DNA of 64,000 nt from contig OZ029918.1 in NCBI GenBank assembly GCA_964023275.1, forward strand, positions 38,152,977 through 38,216,976, read 5' to 3'. This document shows positions 15,032 through 26,997 of the stretch, in pieces. The notes below the pieces were generated by a model, which was not told the DNA's origin, did no database searches, and saw nothing but the letters and a program-made list of their open reading frames with translations. Origin of the DNA: Norana najaformis. Lineage: Eukaryota > Annelida > Clitellata > Crassiclitellata > Hormogastridae. Numbering within the stretch: the stretch's first letter is position 1; the number at the start of each line of letters is the position of its first letter. The position numbers and the translations under genes are program-made.

Positions 15032-18000
15032 CTTAAAGCAACACGAACACATCAATCCACAAAGAAAAGCCTTTCACGCAAGTAAACTATTCCAAATGGG
15101 TATTATCATCATCAATACGAGCCTACCCCATGACCAGCATCTGCATACCAGATCAACCGCCATACCAACAAATATTGCACTCAATCATTCATAATCATAA
15201 TTGTAAACTTAAAACTAAAACGTAAACTAACATCGTAAATGGGTCAGGAGCGCCTCTGTTGAGTTTACTCTCAAAGAGGCGCTTAATAAATCTTTAAATT
15301 ACAATTACAACTTGAGATTTCTACATTGCCCAATGAAAAGTCTCAGGCACCAGTTTATTCACAGGCGCTCAGTCAAAATAAAATCGATAGGCAGGAAGGG
15401 TTTGGTTCCAGGTCAAGATCCAACAAGTAGGCAGGCAGCCAGTCAGACAGCTACAGTGGGTGGTATTTGGAATTGGAGTGGAAAGAGAGATAAGGGGAAG
15501 AGGAGGAATCCGGATAGGATCTGTGGAAGAGAAGTGTTTTCAGTTTTGAGGGAAAGACCTGCGGCTGAAAAAACACAAACCTGGTCGTTAAGGAAACCGA
15601 TCTTCAGAATGTTCCGACAGTTGGCTGTTCCATCAGCCATGGCGATGTCGCCAATTGAATCACCAAGGAGAATCACGTTGTCACGGTGAGACAGCATCTC
15701 AAAATAGTTAGACTTTGACAGCGCTGTCTCGTTCTTGTTGAAAACATGGATCAGTTCACCCTTGAATCCACAGATCATGCCCTAGCCAAGAACAACAAAG
15801 AAAAATTGATAGAACTGGAAATAAGATTAATGATAAATACATACAAAACTTCTGTAAAATACAATACAAAAACTTTAACATCATAAGAATATATAATTAG
15901 AGAAATATTACCAGGTGGAAATGGATTTCCAGACAGAAGCCAGCATGCACAAACAAATTACTTAGCGTTTTGACCCTAACACCACTCATACCTCTTCATC
16001 AACCATACCGCTTCACCAAACATACCTTTCAAATACCTCTTCATCAACCATACTTCGTCAAACATACATTAAACAGTCCTCTTCATTAAGCATACCTCAA
16101 ACATACCTCTTCATCAAAGATGTCTTAAAAACACTCTTCATCAAACATACCTCTTTGAAAACAAAACATACCTTAAACATTCCTCGTCATTAAACATAAC
16201 TCAAACACATATCTTTATCAAGCATACCTCTAGAATAAAAAATACCTCTTCATCAAACATACCTCTTCATCAAATATACGTGTCCATAAAACACACATCA
16301 TCAACCATACATATCAATAAACATACTTCTTCATCAAACATACTTCTTCATCAAAATCCATGTAATTAGACACAACTTTGATGTTGTCATGGAAGAACGC
16401 CTGCTGGTGGATCACTTCCTCTATCACGTCACCCAGACCAGCCGAGAATATAAGACACGGAATGCCAAACTGCTCCAGTTTCGAGAAGAAATCATCACAT
16501 CTGTCTCTGGGTGATCAACAACAAAGAATAGTAAGCTGAACCAAGGGACAGGAACAGCAAAAAAGTATTGAGGTTAAATTTAAAGCTGAACTGGCCTCTT
16601 ATCTAATCTAATCTAAAGACTTCTATAGCGCCGTTATCATAATGCCCAAGGCATCAGTCGATGGTCACTTCAAGGGAAAATCGCAAACAAAATCAAAATC
16701 CGCTGGAGAAGCCAGGTCGAATTCCGACAGGTCAGAGAAATCAGAAATCAGGAAACGGTGCACAGCAATGATTTCTAGTTTAGCAAAATGTCCCTTCTTA
16801 AGAAAATTGAGAAAACCGAAGAGGATATGGTGTACCAAACAGCAAAGAAAAATACCTGAGGGTGATATTTGATCGTGCAACACTTTCTTTAACGACGCTC
16901 CGATTAAGCTTCGAACGGACGAGAATATCATGTGCGTTGGTCCACCTAAAAATTAAATTACAAAAACCGGTGACTCAAGTAAGTACGTAAATAATGCATT
17001 TGTTAACACGCCATCTGTCCATCGGCTAAGTGAGGAATCGTAGGTGGTTTAACAGCCTCACTGGATCCTCGGTATAATTTTAGTACTACTGACTCAAATC
17101 GTATCGCTATCTTCTGCAAGGGATTGTAATTTTGGAATGCGACTTCTAAGTGACCATCAGTTGACGCCTTGTTCGTAACAGCAACAGCACTAAAGAGGTC
17201 TCCAGCTTATATTCAATTAGATTAGAGGCAATCAGGGGCACTCTTAACATCGGTGTATTCGGTGTAAACACAGAAGGGCCTGAACGACACAGAGTACAAC
17301 TGGCCGTTTAACACCTTGGTTATATAACGAAAGGCCAACATCTGGGAGGGCCCCTAGGGGAGCTTTACACTGAGATATTAAAAGCAATGGCGGGAATGCA
17401 CCAGTTTAAGCACTCCCCGAGATGATCGCCATGCAGGGAGCTCGCACAGATCCTTAAGATTCTGTTTTTCAGAGCCATTCTCTTGCACCAAAGAAGATTA
17501 AGATGGTCATCATAAACAGACAATGGTAATGCAAAAATAAGAAAAAACATTTTATTTCTGTAAATATAGACAGTCATATGACGAAGTCATTCTACAAAAG
17601 TGATGTCTGGTATTATGGCGGGCATGATTAAATATGCATTGGACACCTTCAATCCTTCAAACCATGGATACCGAGAAATACAGAATGATTTTTATTTACT
17701 TGTTTTACTTGCTACTTGCTCAGTCAGTAAATCTGAATCTGAGGCACAAGCACATGTGCAAAAAACTTGTTCAGGGTCGCTACACAGCAGTTGCTCAGCA
17801 GGTTCGAGTCTGCAGTCGTAGAATTGTAAATGAATTATTAAAAATGCTGACCATTGCACCATCGCTGGTAACTTTTCTTCCATCGTCTTATGAGGATCAA
17901 CTTCGATTGGATAGAACTTGTTGTAAAGATCGGTGAACAAATCGTTTACATGGGCAGGCAGCTGGCCCCCTTTTGCGAGAACATCTACAGAGAATAATTC

Positions 18001-18780
18001 AATAAAAATGAGGCCAGGTCAGTTAAGGTCAGATACGGCAAGGTAAGATTATTATTATATTATAATTATTATTATTATTAGTCAGATACTTATATTGCTG
18101 AAATTTATGAATTCACCTCAAAAGCATTTTGCTGGAAAAAATAAGTCCTCAATTGTTTGCAAAATGAAATGGGAGAAAGAGGATATTTTCAAGTACGGTA
18201 AGGTAAGATGTTGTAGCGTAAGTCTTTAGATAACATTAGATTTAATTAGTTATCTAGATAAACAGCTCACAAATATGATGAAGGATGCTAAAACATATAA
18301 GTAAAATAAATTTTAGGTTACCGTGTGAGCCACTACAGACTGTTCCGTCTTCGAGGTATGCTTTTGAAAGTGTCCGATCAAAGTCAACAATTACCTAAAA
18401 TAATTACAAGAAAATAATTAAATCAAATAAATCAGAAATACAAAAATAAATATAAATATAGTTCATTACAGGGATTTTATTCCAGCCGAAAAATCTCCTT
18501 ATAGAGAATTTATTACAGATGAAATATATTTCCTTACAAAGATTTTATCCAAAATGAAAAATATCTCCTGAAACACTTTATTTTAGCTGAAAAATATCTC
18601 CTTAAAAGAGATTTTTTACTTTACCATTGGTAACTGTTCCTTTATTCAACTTCATTCAGATTAAATTACCTGAAGATATTGGCTCCCGTTGATGGAGAGA
18701 TTATGAAGAATTTTCTCAACTGTTTCAAAATCTTTCGAAAGCACATTTCCTTTGCTCCTCAAATCTGTAAAGTCTGCCAT
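14888..18780 (-). CDS. NT5C3: Cytosolic 5'-nucleotidase III (pyrimidine 5'-nucleotidase), seven exons
   Basis: HAD-superfamily phosphatase that dephosphorylates nucleoside 5'-monophosphates, chiefly pyrimidine, in the cytosol. Exons 18780-18670, 18394-18322, 17984-17852, 16945-16856, 16506-16344, 15781-15581 and 15031-14888 join in frame to 304 residues, the family's usual length (about 290-335). Motifs: DFDRTLS 41-47 (nucleophile Asp41, acid/base Asp43), IEVDP and [23 protein letters not shown] 156-167 (motif II Ser157), [23 protein letters not shown], and [11 protein letters not shown] with the Mg2+-binding Asp231/Asp235. LKIGFLND follows, then a C-terminus of family type ([12 protein letters not shown]). 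Motif I has Arg where vertebrates have Met. The ATG at 18780 is preceded by an acceptor-like TTTTTTGCTAG, so a further 5' exon is possible. A candidate AATAAA lies at 14692-14697 (minus). Confidence 0.93.
15300..15565 (-). repeat. ATTACG-type element in NT5C3 intron 6
   Basis: TTACAATTACAACTTGAGAT, CTACATTGCCCAATGAAAAG and CAGTCAAAATAAAATCGATA identify it. It lies within 20 bp of the exon 6 donor. Confidence 0.82.
15581..15781 (-). CDS. NT5C3: NT5C3 exon 6: HAD motifs III/IV
   Basis: Acceptor TTGGCTAG, donor GTTTGT; 201 bp, phase 0 to 0. Encodes [14 protein letters not shown] and [17 protein letters not shown], the Mg2+-binding loop. Confidence 0.95.
15985..16362 (-). repeat. Minisatellite derived from the exon 5/intron 5 junction
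   Basis: On the minus strand, degenerate copies of TTTGATGAAGAGGTATG repeat through intron 5. The unit equals the last 12 coding bases of exon 5 plus its GTATG donor, so the array presents repeated decoy 5' splice sites. Confidence 0.85.
16344..16506 (-). CDS. NT5C3: NT5C3 exon 5: HAD motif II
   Basis: Acceptor ATCACCCAG, donor GTATGT; 163 bp, phase 2 to 0. Encodes [20 protein letters not shown] and [12 protein letters not shown]. The donor junction TTTGATGAAGAA/GTATG is the apparent source of the adjoining minisatellite. Confidence 0.93.
16596..16775 (-). repeat. (TTAGA)-tailed LINE 3' end in NT5C3 intron 4
   Basis: CTTCTATAGCGCCGTTATCA and TAATGCCCAAGGCATCAGTC match the sequence downstream of the LINE frame at 59215-59484. 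Its (TCTAA)n tail is at 16596-16618. Confidence 0.75.
16856..16945 (-). CDS. NT5C3: NT5C3 exon 4: cap-domain helix
   Basis: Acceptor TTTTTAG, donor GTATTT; 90 bp, phase 2 to 2. Encodes [16 protein letters not shown] and [13 protein letters not shown], matching the helix that shapes the substrate pocket. Confidence 0.9.
17852..17984 (-). CDS. NT5C3: NT5C3 exon 3: cap-domain helices
   Basis: Acceptor CTCTGTAG, donor GTCAGC; 133 bp, phase 1 to 2. Encodes [18 protein letters not shown] and [10 protein letters not shown], strongly family-specific. Confidence 0.94.
18322..18394 (-). CDS. NT5C3: NT5C3 exon 2: HAD motif I
   Basis: Acceptor ATTTTAG, donor GTAACC; 73 bp, phase 0 to 1. Encodes [17 protein letters not shown], with both catalytic Asp. 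Confidence 0.92.
18670..18780 (-). CDS. NT5C3: NT5C3 exon 1 (37 residues)
   Basis: [14 protein letters not shown]...SQYLQ, ending at donor GTAATT. It matches the N-terminal helix of the family (TVEKILHNL). The in-frame ATG sits directly after a polypyrimidine-AG, so the exon may be internal with the true start upstream. Confidence 0.75.
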
Positions 18781-20400
18781 CTAGCAAAAAATAGCCAATT
18801 CAAATTTAATTTGAAAAATATATCGCTTAAAACATTTAATTTGCAAATTATTACACCAATTCGTGCGACAGCTTCACGATTATGATTGACTTCAATATTG
18901 GTAATGTAAAGTTGGGTGAACGCTGTAATGTAGCGTAATGTTACCGTATTTTTATATAGCGCCTCTACCAACCTCGCAAGAGTTTTTGAATGATTAATGA
19001 ACCCTGCAGATGATTCGTCTCGATTAATTAAACCCCGAATTATGAAATAAACAATCAATCAGTGGAGGAATTCTGATCACGTGAAAATCGATTTATTCAG
19101 CCAGGACATGTATACGTCAACGAAAACAAAATTTTCCACATTAATCATCTCCAGCAACATGTCAATGCTAGTGAGACTTTAAAAAACTTGGAGATTAGAT
19201 TCTAAAAATGTCTACTTCAGGTTTTTAATTTGATGTTTAATATTTCGCAACAGTTTATACGTGTGTCATAACGCGAAAATTTCTATTTCATTAAAAAATT
19301 AAGCAGCAAAACTTGCCATTTAGATCAATAGACAGAAGCAGGAAACATGACCTATTGACGCCTTCAGTCCACTGTGACAAAATTGAGTTTATCTGTAATA
19401 ATCTGAGTTTAACTTCACTGTTTCTCTGTATTGAATTTTGCGATCAGTTTTCTAGCATGCCGCTGGTGAGAGAGAATGCTGGAAATACAGCTCTTCGTTA
19501 AACCAAGGTAATCATTATTTCGGTAGGAAGTTAGCGTTCAGCTGAAGCGCCACCTGCCGACGGAAGGTTGCATCAAGCCAAAGCTCTCAGGATTTTTCGT
19601 TTCAAATAGTGGGTTAAACAAGATACATAATGCATTTTAATACTTTAAAATCTACACAAATTGACCTGCGTCTCAGACTAAGCCGCCTGACTATTTTAAA
19701 ATTGAATTCGGCTAGCTTTTACAGCGCCATCGTTTGATTCTTTGTGAGTAGACAATGTACAGTGAGTAACAAACCTTCGACGTTCTTCATTGTGCTCTTG
19801 TGTCTTTGTCGGGGCATTATCAAATTTTAGTTTTAAGTAAGTAAGTAACTAACTAACTAACCAACCAAGTAGTTAAGTAAATAACGTAGCGTTGCGCTCC
19901 ATAGCGCTACGCGTTGAAACATAGGCCTATTGTATTGTATACCGGTGTTTCAAATTATTTATTCGCAAGATGGCAGCACAGCTGTGCCGTAGGCCTAACC
20001 AGAAGGGAAGAATCGCTGTCCCTTAAGTTAGCCTGACAGGCAGGCAGACATTTGTATCAAGCGTTAACGAATTCATTTTTCTTAGCCTCGGCATATGAGG
20101 GCCAATCGCTCCCTCGCCGCCTAACCTTCCCACTGACAGGGCTCGTGATAGCAGAGTTGGTTAAGGGCGTAAGTGGAGTCGAAATTGCACAACAAATTTC
20201 TTACCTGTCGGGAATTTGAACCCTTGAGCTATCAATTGACGGTCCAGCTCGTTAACCACTAGGCTATGTCATATTCAAGACGATTAGCGTCTCCCCCTCC
20301 TTCTTTCGTGTGCTTCGAACTGGCACCATCCGATCAGAGGCAGTGGCGGAGTTCTCTGCGTGATTGAATTAGTGAATACATAGCTTAGACTTGGAGCGTT
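18781..20400. repeat. Old repeat DNA: first copy of a diverged duplication
   Basis: About 19020-19555 aligns with 23020-23540 at moderate identity (shared TTTTCTAGCATGCCGCTGGT and CACTGTTTCTCT). 20045-20290 holds an inverted SINE family 3. No gene was recognised. Confidence 0.65.
20045..20290 (-). repeat. tRNA-derived SINE, family 3
   Basis: The minus strand reads TAGCCTAGTGGTTAACGAGC (good A-box/D-arm likeness) then AAGGGTTCAAATTCCC (B box/T-arm). The body is CAGTGGGAAGGTTAGGCGGC and AGGGAGCGATTGG. Sister copies are at 29170, 29675 and 32490. Confidence 0.8.
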
Positions 20401-21122
20401 TTTATGGTAAATATATGGAGCGTTGCATTTCGTCGTGTAGCTTTATTCAGTGTAATTGTAATTTAACATTTATATAGCGCCACTTAGAGAGAAACTATGT
20501 AGAGAAACGAAACCTTACGACCGGGGAAGGAGATCAGCCCTCACACACATTCCATTGTCATTGTCCAGTGTTTAGCGACATCTCGTGGCTGACAGTAACT
20601 ACGGTTCAAAGACTTAAATTTGGGGCTTTAGCGAGAATGACTTTAATATAGAAGAGGAAACAACCGACATAAAGGTGTCGAAGTAACGCCGAATATTATT
20701 CGTAATTTTAACGACATCTCGTGTCTGAAAATTCCATTGACAACGATATTAACCTTATTGTAAACCCAAGTTGGCCTACCCATTGTGCTATCCATTAAGC
20801 GAAATGAGGTTAATGCAGCGTCAGTACACGCGACATAAAGGTGTCCAAGTGCCACTGAATATAGATCCGTTTACAAAGTTTGTTCATGATTGTGCTTTTA
20901 TGGAAATCACCATATCCGGAGCGTAGAATTACAGAAGTTGCAACTAGCGATTAGGACTTAAAGAACAGCGAGAATGAGGTTAATATAGCGTCGGATACAT
21001 GCAACATAAAGGTGTCGAATATTGTTGGTACTTTATGGAATGTTTAACGACATCTTATGGCTGCCACGGTCAATGACATTGCCATTTACCTCATTAAAAT
21101 GCCTCAAAGCAGACTTGATAGT

Positions 21123-21533
21123 ATTAGTTCCTCAGTTTAACGACAACTTATGGCGTCAGAAACACGCAAAATAAAGGTGTCGAATATTGTTCGTAACATT
21201 TACAGCGATTCAGTTTGGCCACGCCCCCGAAGTGCTCCCATCCTCTAAATATATTCCGTCAACCTATCTCTATATTATGAATAAATGCGATGGATGAACA
21301 TAATAGGAAAGTGTTTTAAACCTTTGACCTTAGTTTTCATGCTGCGGCTGACCCTTAACCTCACGTCTACGAGTGTTCGGCGAGGGTATCGTAGTAAGAC
21401 ATGCATCTGCAGGGCGAATTCAAATTCTTTAAAGGAACAAAACTGTAAAATTCAATAGATAGATCGACATCATAAATAAAGTTCTTGTATGACGGGCGTC
21501 GGAACAGCTTTTTAAGAGTGAGACGGCGTTAGA
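21123..21533 (+). repeat. Recent segmental duplication, copy 1
   Basis: About 410 bp nearly identical to 23746-24157, from AGTTCCTCAGTTTAACGACA to GTGAGACGGCGTTAGA. Only a handful of differences were seen. Confidence 0.9.
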
Positions 21534-21966
21534 GTGGCATTAAGAGTGAGACGGCTGATAATTTAGTCACTGAAGGCGATTAATCGAGACGCTGCAAATT
21601 AGGGAAAAACTGATGTAATTGAGTGTGTGAGTAAGTAAGTAAGTAAGTAAGTCAGTCAGTCAGTAAGAAAGTAAGAAAGCAAGCAAGCAAGTAAGTAATG
21701 CATTTGTTTACGGTCTATATGACCATCAGTCGGCGTGGAAACATAGGTGTATTGTATCGTAGAGTATGGTATATCGCACCTTACCTTTACGGTGTTTAGA
21801 ATTATTCGTTCGCAAGATGGCAGAATAAATCTATCTTAGGCCTAACCAACAGAGACCATAAGCAATCTCAAGCTAGGGAAACAAATGTCGTTGAATTCTG
21901 GAGACTACGAACCATACTTGCACACCTTTATGTCGCATATTTTCGATGCTACATTAACATCATTCT

Positions 21967-22083
21967 CGCAACTCCGCCACTGCCTTGTTTGGGGGTAGTG
22001 CCAGTCCCAAGCCTGGGTAAACGAGGAGGGCGACGGCAACGGCCTCTGATGCCATAAGCCGTCGTTAAACTGAAGAACTATTA
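21967..22083 (-). repeat. CCTCCTCC module, inverted copy
   Basis: AACTCCGCCACTGCCTTGTT to GCCGTCGTTAAACTGAAGAA; full-length about 115 bp. Confidence 0.85.
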
Positions 22084-22179
22084 CTACTACCTTAATCGCT
22101 AACAATTTCAGACATTCATACAACAAATTCATGTCGATGTGAACGGTTCTGGCAGCCACAAGATGTCTGTAAACAGCTC

Positions 22180-22570
22180 AATCGTAATCGTAATTCCCAA
22201 GATTTCTACAGCGCCCAACGAAAGCCACGTCACGGGAACAAGCTTATGCACAGGCACTCAGTCAAAACAAAACCGATAGGCAGAAGAGTTCGGATCCGGG
22301 TCAAAATTCAAGAGTCAGGCAGAGAGACAGCGTGGCAGGTACGATGGGTGATGTTTTGGATTGGAGCGGAGAGATAAGAGGAAGAAGGGGAGTCAGGATA
22401 GGATCTGTGAACGAGAATGCTTCCAGTTTTGAATGGAAGGCCGATGCAGAAAATGCAAGCGGAGGAGCATTGGTGAGTTTATATGATGGATCAGGCAAGC
22501 GGTGGATCACAGGTGAGTTTGTTTGATGGATCAGATAACTGTCGCAGTTCTGGGAGGAGTTTATTCCAGA
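22180..22570 (-). repeat. ATTACG-type element, inverted copy
   Basis: Starts AATCGTAATCGTAATTCCCA, then CTACAGCGCCCAACGAAAGC; extends through GAGATAAGAGGAAGAAGGGG to GAGTTTATTCCAGAG. Confidence 0.85.
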
Positions 22571-23745
22571 GTGGTGGGGTCATTGTAAAATGAAAATGAC
22601 TAATTGATAGTTGCAATACAACCTGTCAGCTCTGCTGGGTCCTTAATGTCTTTCTGTTCTCAACTCAAGGTGCTTTTGTTTCAGCATGCTTATTCTCTTT
22701 TCATCCTGCTTTACTTTCTCATCATACTGGACAATGAAACTGAGAACTGGATTGCAAAGCTGTTTCGAGTGCCATCGATTTATGCCTAGTGCTCTGTCGC
22801 AATTGTGTAACAGAAGCAGCAAATTTTGGTTACTTAGATAAGAAGGGAATATTCTATAAAGGACGTCCACAAATGTAAATGTAAATGTACACGTATTTCT
22901 GAAACATTTTAAACTTCGAAAACAAATTTCGGATTTTCTTGGACACCTTTTAATCGCTTATATCCGATGCTATATTAACCTCATTCTCGCAAAATCGTAA
23001 ATTTTGCGGAGTTGTTTTCAATTAATTAAAACACGAATTATTAAACAAACAATCAACCAATTGACCTGCTCTGATCACGTAAAAATCGATTTTGTTATCG
23101 ACCTAAGACACGTTTACAAACTTTTCAACACTAATCGTCTTCGGCAAAATGTAATGCTAGACAGATAAAAAATTCGGAGATTCCATTCCCGGATTTTCAA
23201 CTGCAGGCGTTTCTTTGGTATTTAAGATAATTTCGCAACAGCGTATACGTGTTCTATGCCGCGAAATTTTTTATTCTATTAAAAAATAACCAGCAAAACT
23301 TGGCGTTTAGATCTATACACACAAACAAGTAATGTTACCTCATAACGCCTTGAGATTTTCTGTGATAAAACGGAGCTTAACTGTAATACTATAAGTTTTA
23401 ATTCACTGTTTCTCTATATTGAATTTTGCGAACTGTTTTCTAGCATGCCGCTGGTTAGAAAGTATGTTGGAGATAAATCTCTAGAGAGAACCAATGTAAC
23501 CATTCCTACGGTAGGAAATTAGCGATCTGCTGAAGCCCTTTCTACAATTGTTCAGGTTAAACATGATCTCCTAATCTCGCACCCCATGGGGACTAACGAA
23601 TAAGCGAAAATGAGTTCAAAGTAGAGTCTGAAACATGCAAAATAAAGGTGTCGGATTAGAGCCGCAGATATTTCGTGGTTTCCATTGTTTAACGACATCT
23701 TGTCGACATTAACCACCAACAAAAATAAAACTGAGCTAACTTAGT

Positions 23746-24157
23746 AGTTCCTCAGTTTAACGACAACTTATGGCGTCAGAAACACGCAAAATAAAGGTGT
23801 CGAATATTGTTCGTAACATTTACAGAGATCCAGTTTGGCCACGCCCCCGAAGTGCTCCCATCCTCTAAATATATTCCGTCAACCTATCTCTATATTATGA
23901 ATAAATGCGATGGATGAACATAATAGGAAAGCGTTTTAAACCTTTGACCTTAGTTTTCATGCTGCGGCTGACCCTTAACCTTAAGTCTACGAGTGTTCGG
24001 CGAGGGTATCGTAGTAAGACATGTATCTGCAGGGCGGATTCAAATTCTTTAAAGAAACAAAACTGTAAGATTTAATAGATAGATAGATCGACATCATAAC
24101 TAAAGTTCTTGTATGACGGGCGTCGGAACAGCTTTTTAAGAGTGAGACGGCGTTAGA
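23746..24157 (+). repeat. Recent segmental duplication, copy 2
   Basis: Near-identical to 21123-21533. It runs directly into the GGTA array, whereas copy 1 does not. Confidence 0.9.
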
Positions 24158-24932
24158 AAAGGTAGGTAGGTAGAAAGGTAGGTGGGTAGGTGGGTAGGTG
24201 GGTAGGTGGGTAGGTGGGCAGGTGGGTAGGTCGGTAGGTCGGTAGGTGGGTAGGTGGGTAGGTGGGTAGGTTGGTAGGTTGGTAGGTGGGTAGGTGGGTA
24301 GGTGGGTAGGTGGGTAGGTGGGTAGGTGGGTAGGAGGGTAGGTGGGTAGGTGGGTAGGTGGGTAGGTGGGTAGGTGGGTAGGTGGGTAGGTGGGTAGGTG
24401 GGTAGGTGGGTAGGTCGGTAGGTCGGTAGGTCGGTAGGTGGGTAGGTGGGTAGGTGGGTAGGTCGGTAGGTCGGTAGGTCGGTAGGTGGGTAGGTGGGTA
24501 GGTTGGTAGGTCGGTAGGTCGGTAGGTCGGTAGGTGGGTAGGTGGGTAGGTGGGTAGGTGGGTAGGTGGGTAGGTGGGTAGGTGGGTAGGTGGGTAGGTG
24601 GGTAGGTGGGTAGGTGGGTAGGTGGGTAGGTGGGTAGGTGGGTAGGTGGGTAGGTGGGTAGGTGGGTAGGTGGGTAGGTGGGTAGGTCGGTAGGTCGGTA
24701 GGTGGGTAGGTGGGTAGGTCGGTAGGTGGGTAGGTCGGTAGGTGGGTAGGTAGGTAGGTGGGTAGGTAGGTAGGTAGGTAGGTAGGTAGGTAGGTAGGTA
24801 GGTAGGTACGTACGTACGTAGGCAGGTAGGTAGGTAGGTAGGTAGGTAGGTAGGTAGGTAGGTAGGTAGGTAGGTAGGTAGGTAGGTAGGTAGGTAGGTA
24901 GGTAGGTAGGTAGGTAGGTAGGTAGGTAGGTA
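24158..24932 (+). repeat. 770-bp (GGTA)/(GGTG)n array
   Basis: Uninterrupted tetranucleotide DNA, mostly alternating GGTAGGTG with GGTC and GGTT variants and pure GGTA at the right end. The 333-codon minus-strand frame through it (PTYLPTYL...) is a repeat artefact. Confidence 0.97.
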
Positions 24933-25244
24933 ACTGTTAAGGCGACCTTCCCTCGCACACGTTGCAACGATCGATTAGGCATTTTCAAGTGTTTAACGAC
25001 ATCTTGTGGCTGACACTTCCGTTGACATCAACATTAAACTTTTGTTAGACGTATTAGATAAACAATTAGCAAGATTGAGATTAATGTAGTGTCAGAAATA
25101 CGCGATATAAAGGTGTACAAGAAGAAACGAATATTTTATTTATTTATTTTATTTAATGCAGTTTAACGGCGCGCAATGTCAGCACACCTCAATCTGAGGC
25201 GCGGAATATTGTTCGCTGTTTCAGATATTTAACGACATCTTGTG

Positions 25245-25325
25245 GCTGCCTGTGAATAAGTTGATCCCTACAACGTGGCTTTCGTTGGGCGCTGTTGAAA
25301 TCTCTGGATTACGATTACGATGCAA
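25245..25325 (+). repeat. ATTACG-tailed element, 3' fragment
   Basis: GTGAATAAGTTGATCCCTAC...GGGCGCTGTTGAAATCTCTG + GATTACGATTACGAT. Confidence 0.78.
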
Positions 25326-25779
25326 TAGCCGTTGGCGTCGACATTAATCACCATTACATAAACTGGTTTGGTTCCCACAGTTTAACATCGTCTGGCATCA
25401 AATGCCATTAACTTCAGTATTAGATTTTTTGTCCCGGTTGTGATCGTAACACCCAGCGATTAAGCGAGAATGTTAATATAGTTTCGGAAACACGCGACAT
25501 AAAGGTGTTCTAGAAAATCCGAATATTCTTCGTAGTTTCACATGTTTAACGACGTCTCTTGGCAGCCAGAGCACTTGATATCGACATTTTAACTTCATCC
25601 CCCGTTTGTGTTCGCACTAGGATAATAGTAGTAGTCTCCATTGTTCAACATTTTATTTCCGCGAGGGCCGTTAATAATAATTATAACTATCTTAGAACTT
25701 CCAATCATACTGTATTCATAAGTACTTACAATTCAACCATTCCGCTCAACATCTCCGTCCTACTTCATCCTGAAAATTT

Positions 25780-25892
25780 GGAAAGCGATCTTTAGCTTTA
25801 GCTGCCCCACCCCTTTGGAATAAGCTCTCGACAGAATTACGACAATTATCTGACTCTTGTAAAGCTAGTTTCTCAAAAATTATGCTTCCTTA
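25780..25892 (+). mobile_element. LINE fragment, reverse-transcriptase C-terminus
   Basis: One frame reads LALAAPPLWNKLSTELRQLS, the conserved C-terminal motif of CR1/Jockey-like non-LTR proteins. Upstream frames are broken. Confidence 0.6.
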
Positions 25893-25902
25893 GAAATAGC
25901 AG

Positions 25903-26020
25903 TAGTAGTAGTTCCACTGTTTAACGACATCTTATGGCATCAAAGGCAGTTGCCGTCATCCTCCTCCTTCATCCAGGCTTGGGACTGGCACTACCCCCAA
26001 ACAAGGCAGTGGCGGAGTTT
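25903..26020 (+). repeat. CCTCCTCC module
   Basis: GTAGTAGTAGTTCCACTGTT through GGCAGTGGCGGAGTT; full-length copy. Confidence 0.85.
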
Positions 26021-26809
26021 ACTCTAGATATGCATTAAATAGGAGTATTTATATTGCACCCATCAAGGGTATAAAAAGTATTTACAAATTGTAGTCACAG
26101 ATAATATATACATTATGTTACATTATATTTACAAAGATTAAATACAAAATTTTACCATTGGCTATTTTCATAATAATATTGAAAATTTCAAGATAAATAT
26201 CTCGAATGGAAAGAATAAATTTGTTTGACATTATTGTGTTGCTACATCCCAAAAAGAGTAAAAGAACTGCAAATTTTTACGACTATGAAGTTAATGTAGC
26301 ATCACAAACACGCGACATAAAGGTGTCCAAGCAGAGGAGAATTTAGTAGTGTTTACAAAATATGGTCATGATTGTGCTCTCGTGGAATCACCATCATGAC
26401 CCGCTCACGCATTTTTCCAACCGTCTGGGGTTTTCTAAATACGTCTCGGGGTTCGTTACAGCCTCTGAAACCCCCCATACCCTGATAGCTGCGATAAGAT
26501 TCACTCCACGCTTACGATAACTCTACGACAATTACGCGCAGCATTAGCATTTGACCTTCGACTGATGCCTCGAGCATTTTTACAGTGGCGCTATAGAAGT
26601 TTTTGGATTAGATTTTTAGATTAGCCTAGATTTTTCAACTTTTGCGTAATTTCGTTTGAAGAATATGTCACTTTAATTTATTAGTTAATTGTTTTTACAG
26701 TGTATTTGCTGAAACTTGCGCCGCTTATGGCTGCAGCCAGCGAGTAACTGTACAGGTATAGCGCCCTTCTCGGCCTCGACCCTGCTACGCGCTCTATGAA
26801 TAGTCGTAT

Positions 26810-26932
26810 TATTATCATTATTATTATTAAGATTATTATTATATTATATTATTAATGTTGTTGTTCTTCTTATTGTTGTTATTGTTGTTGGTATTGTTAT
26901 TGTTATTTTTATTGTTATTTTTATTTTTATTG

Positions 26933-26997
<65 letters not shown>

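Noticed and set aside
23987-24988. 333-codon Pro/Thr/Leu/Tyr open frame on the minus strand
   Set aside because: It is the translation of the GGTA/GGTG array. No start context, domain or splice evidence was seen.
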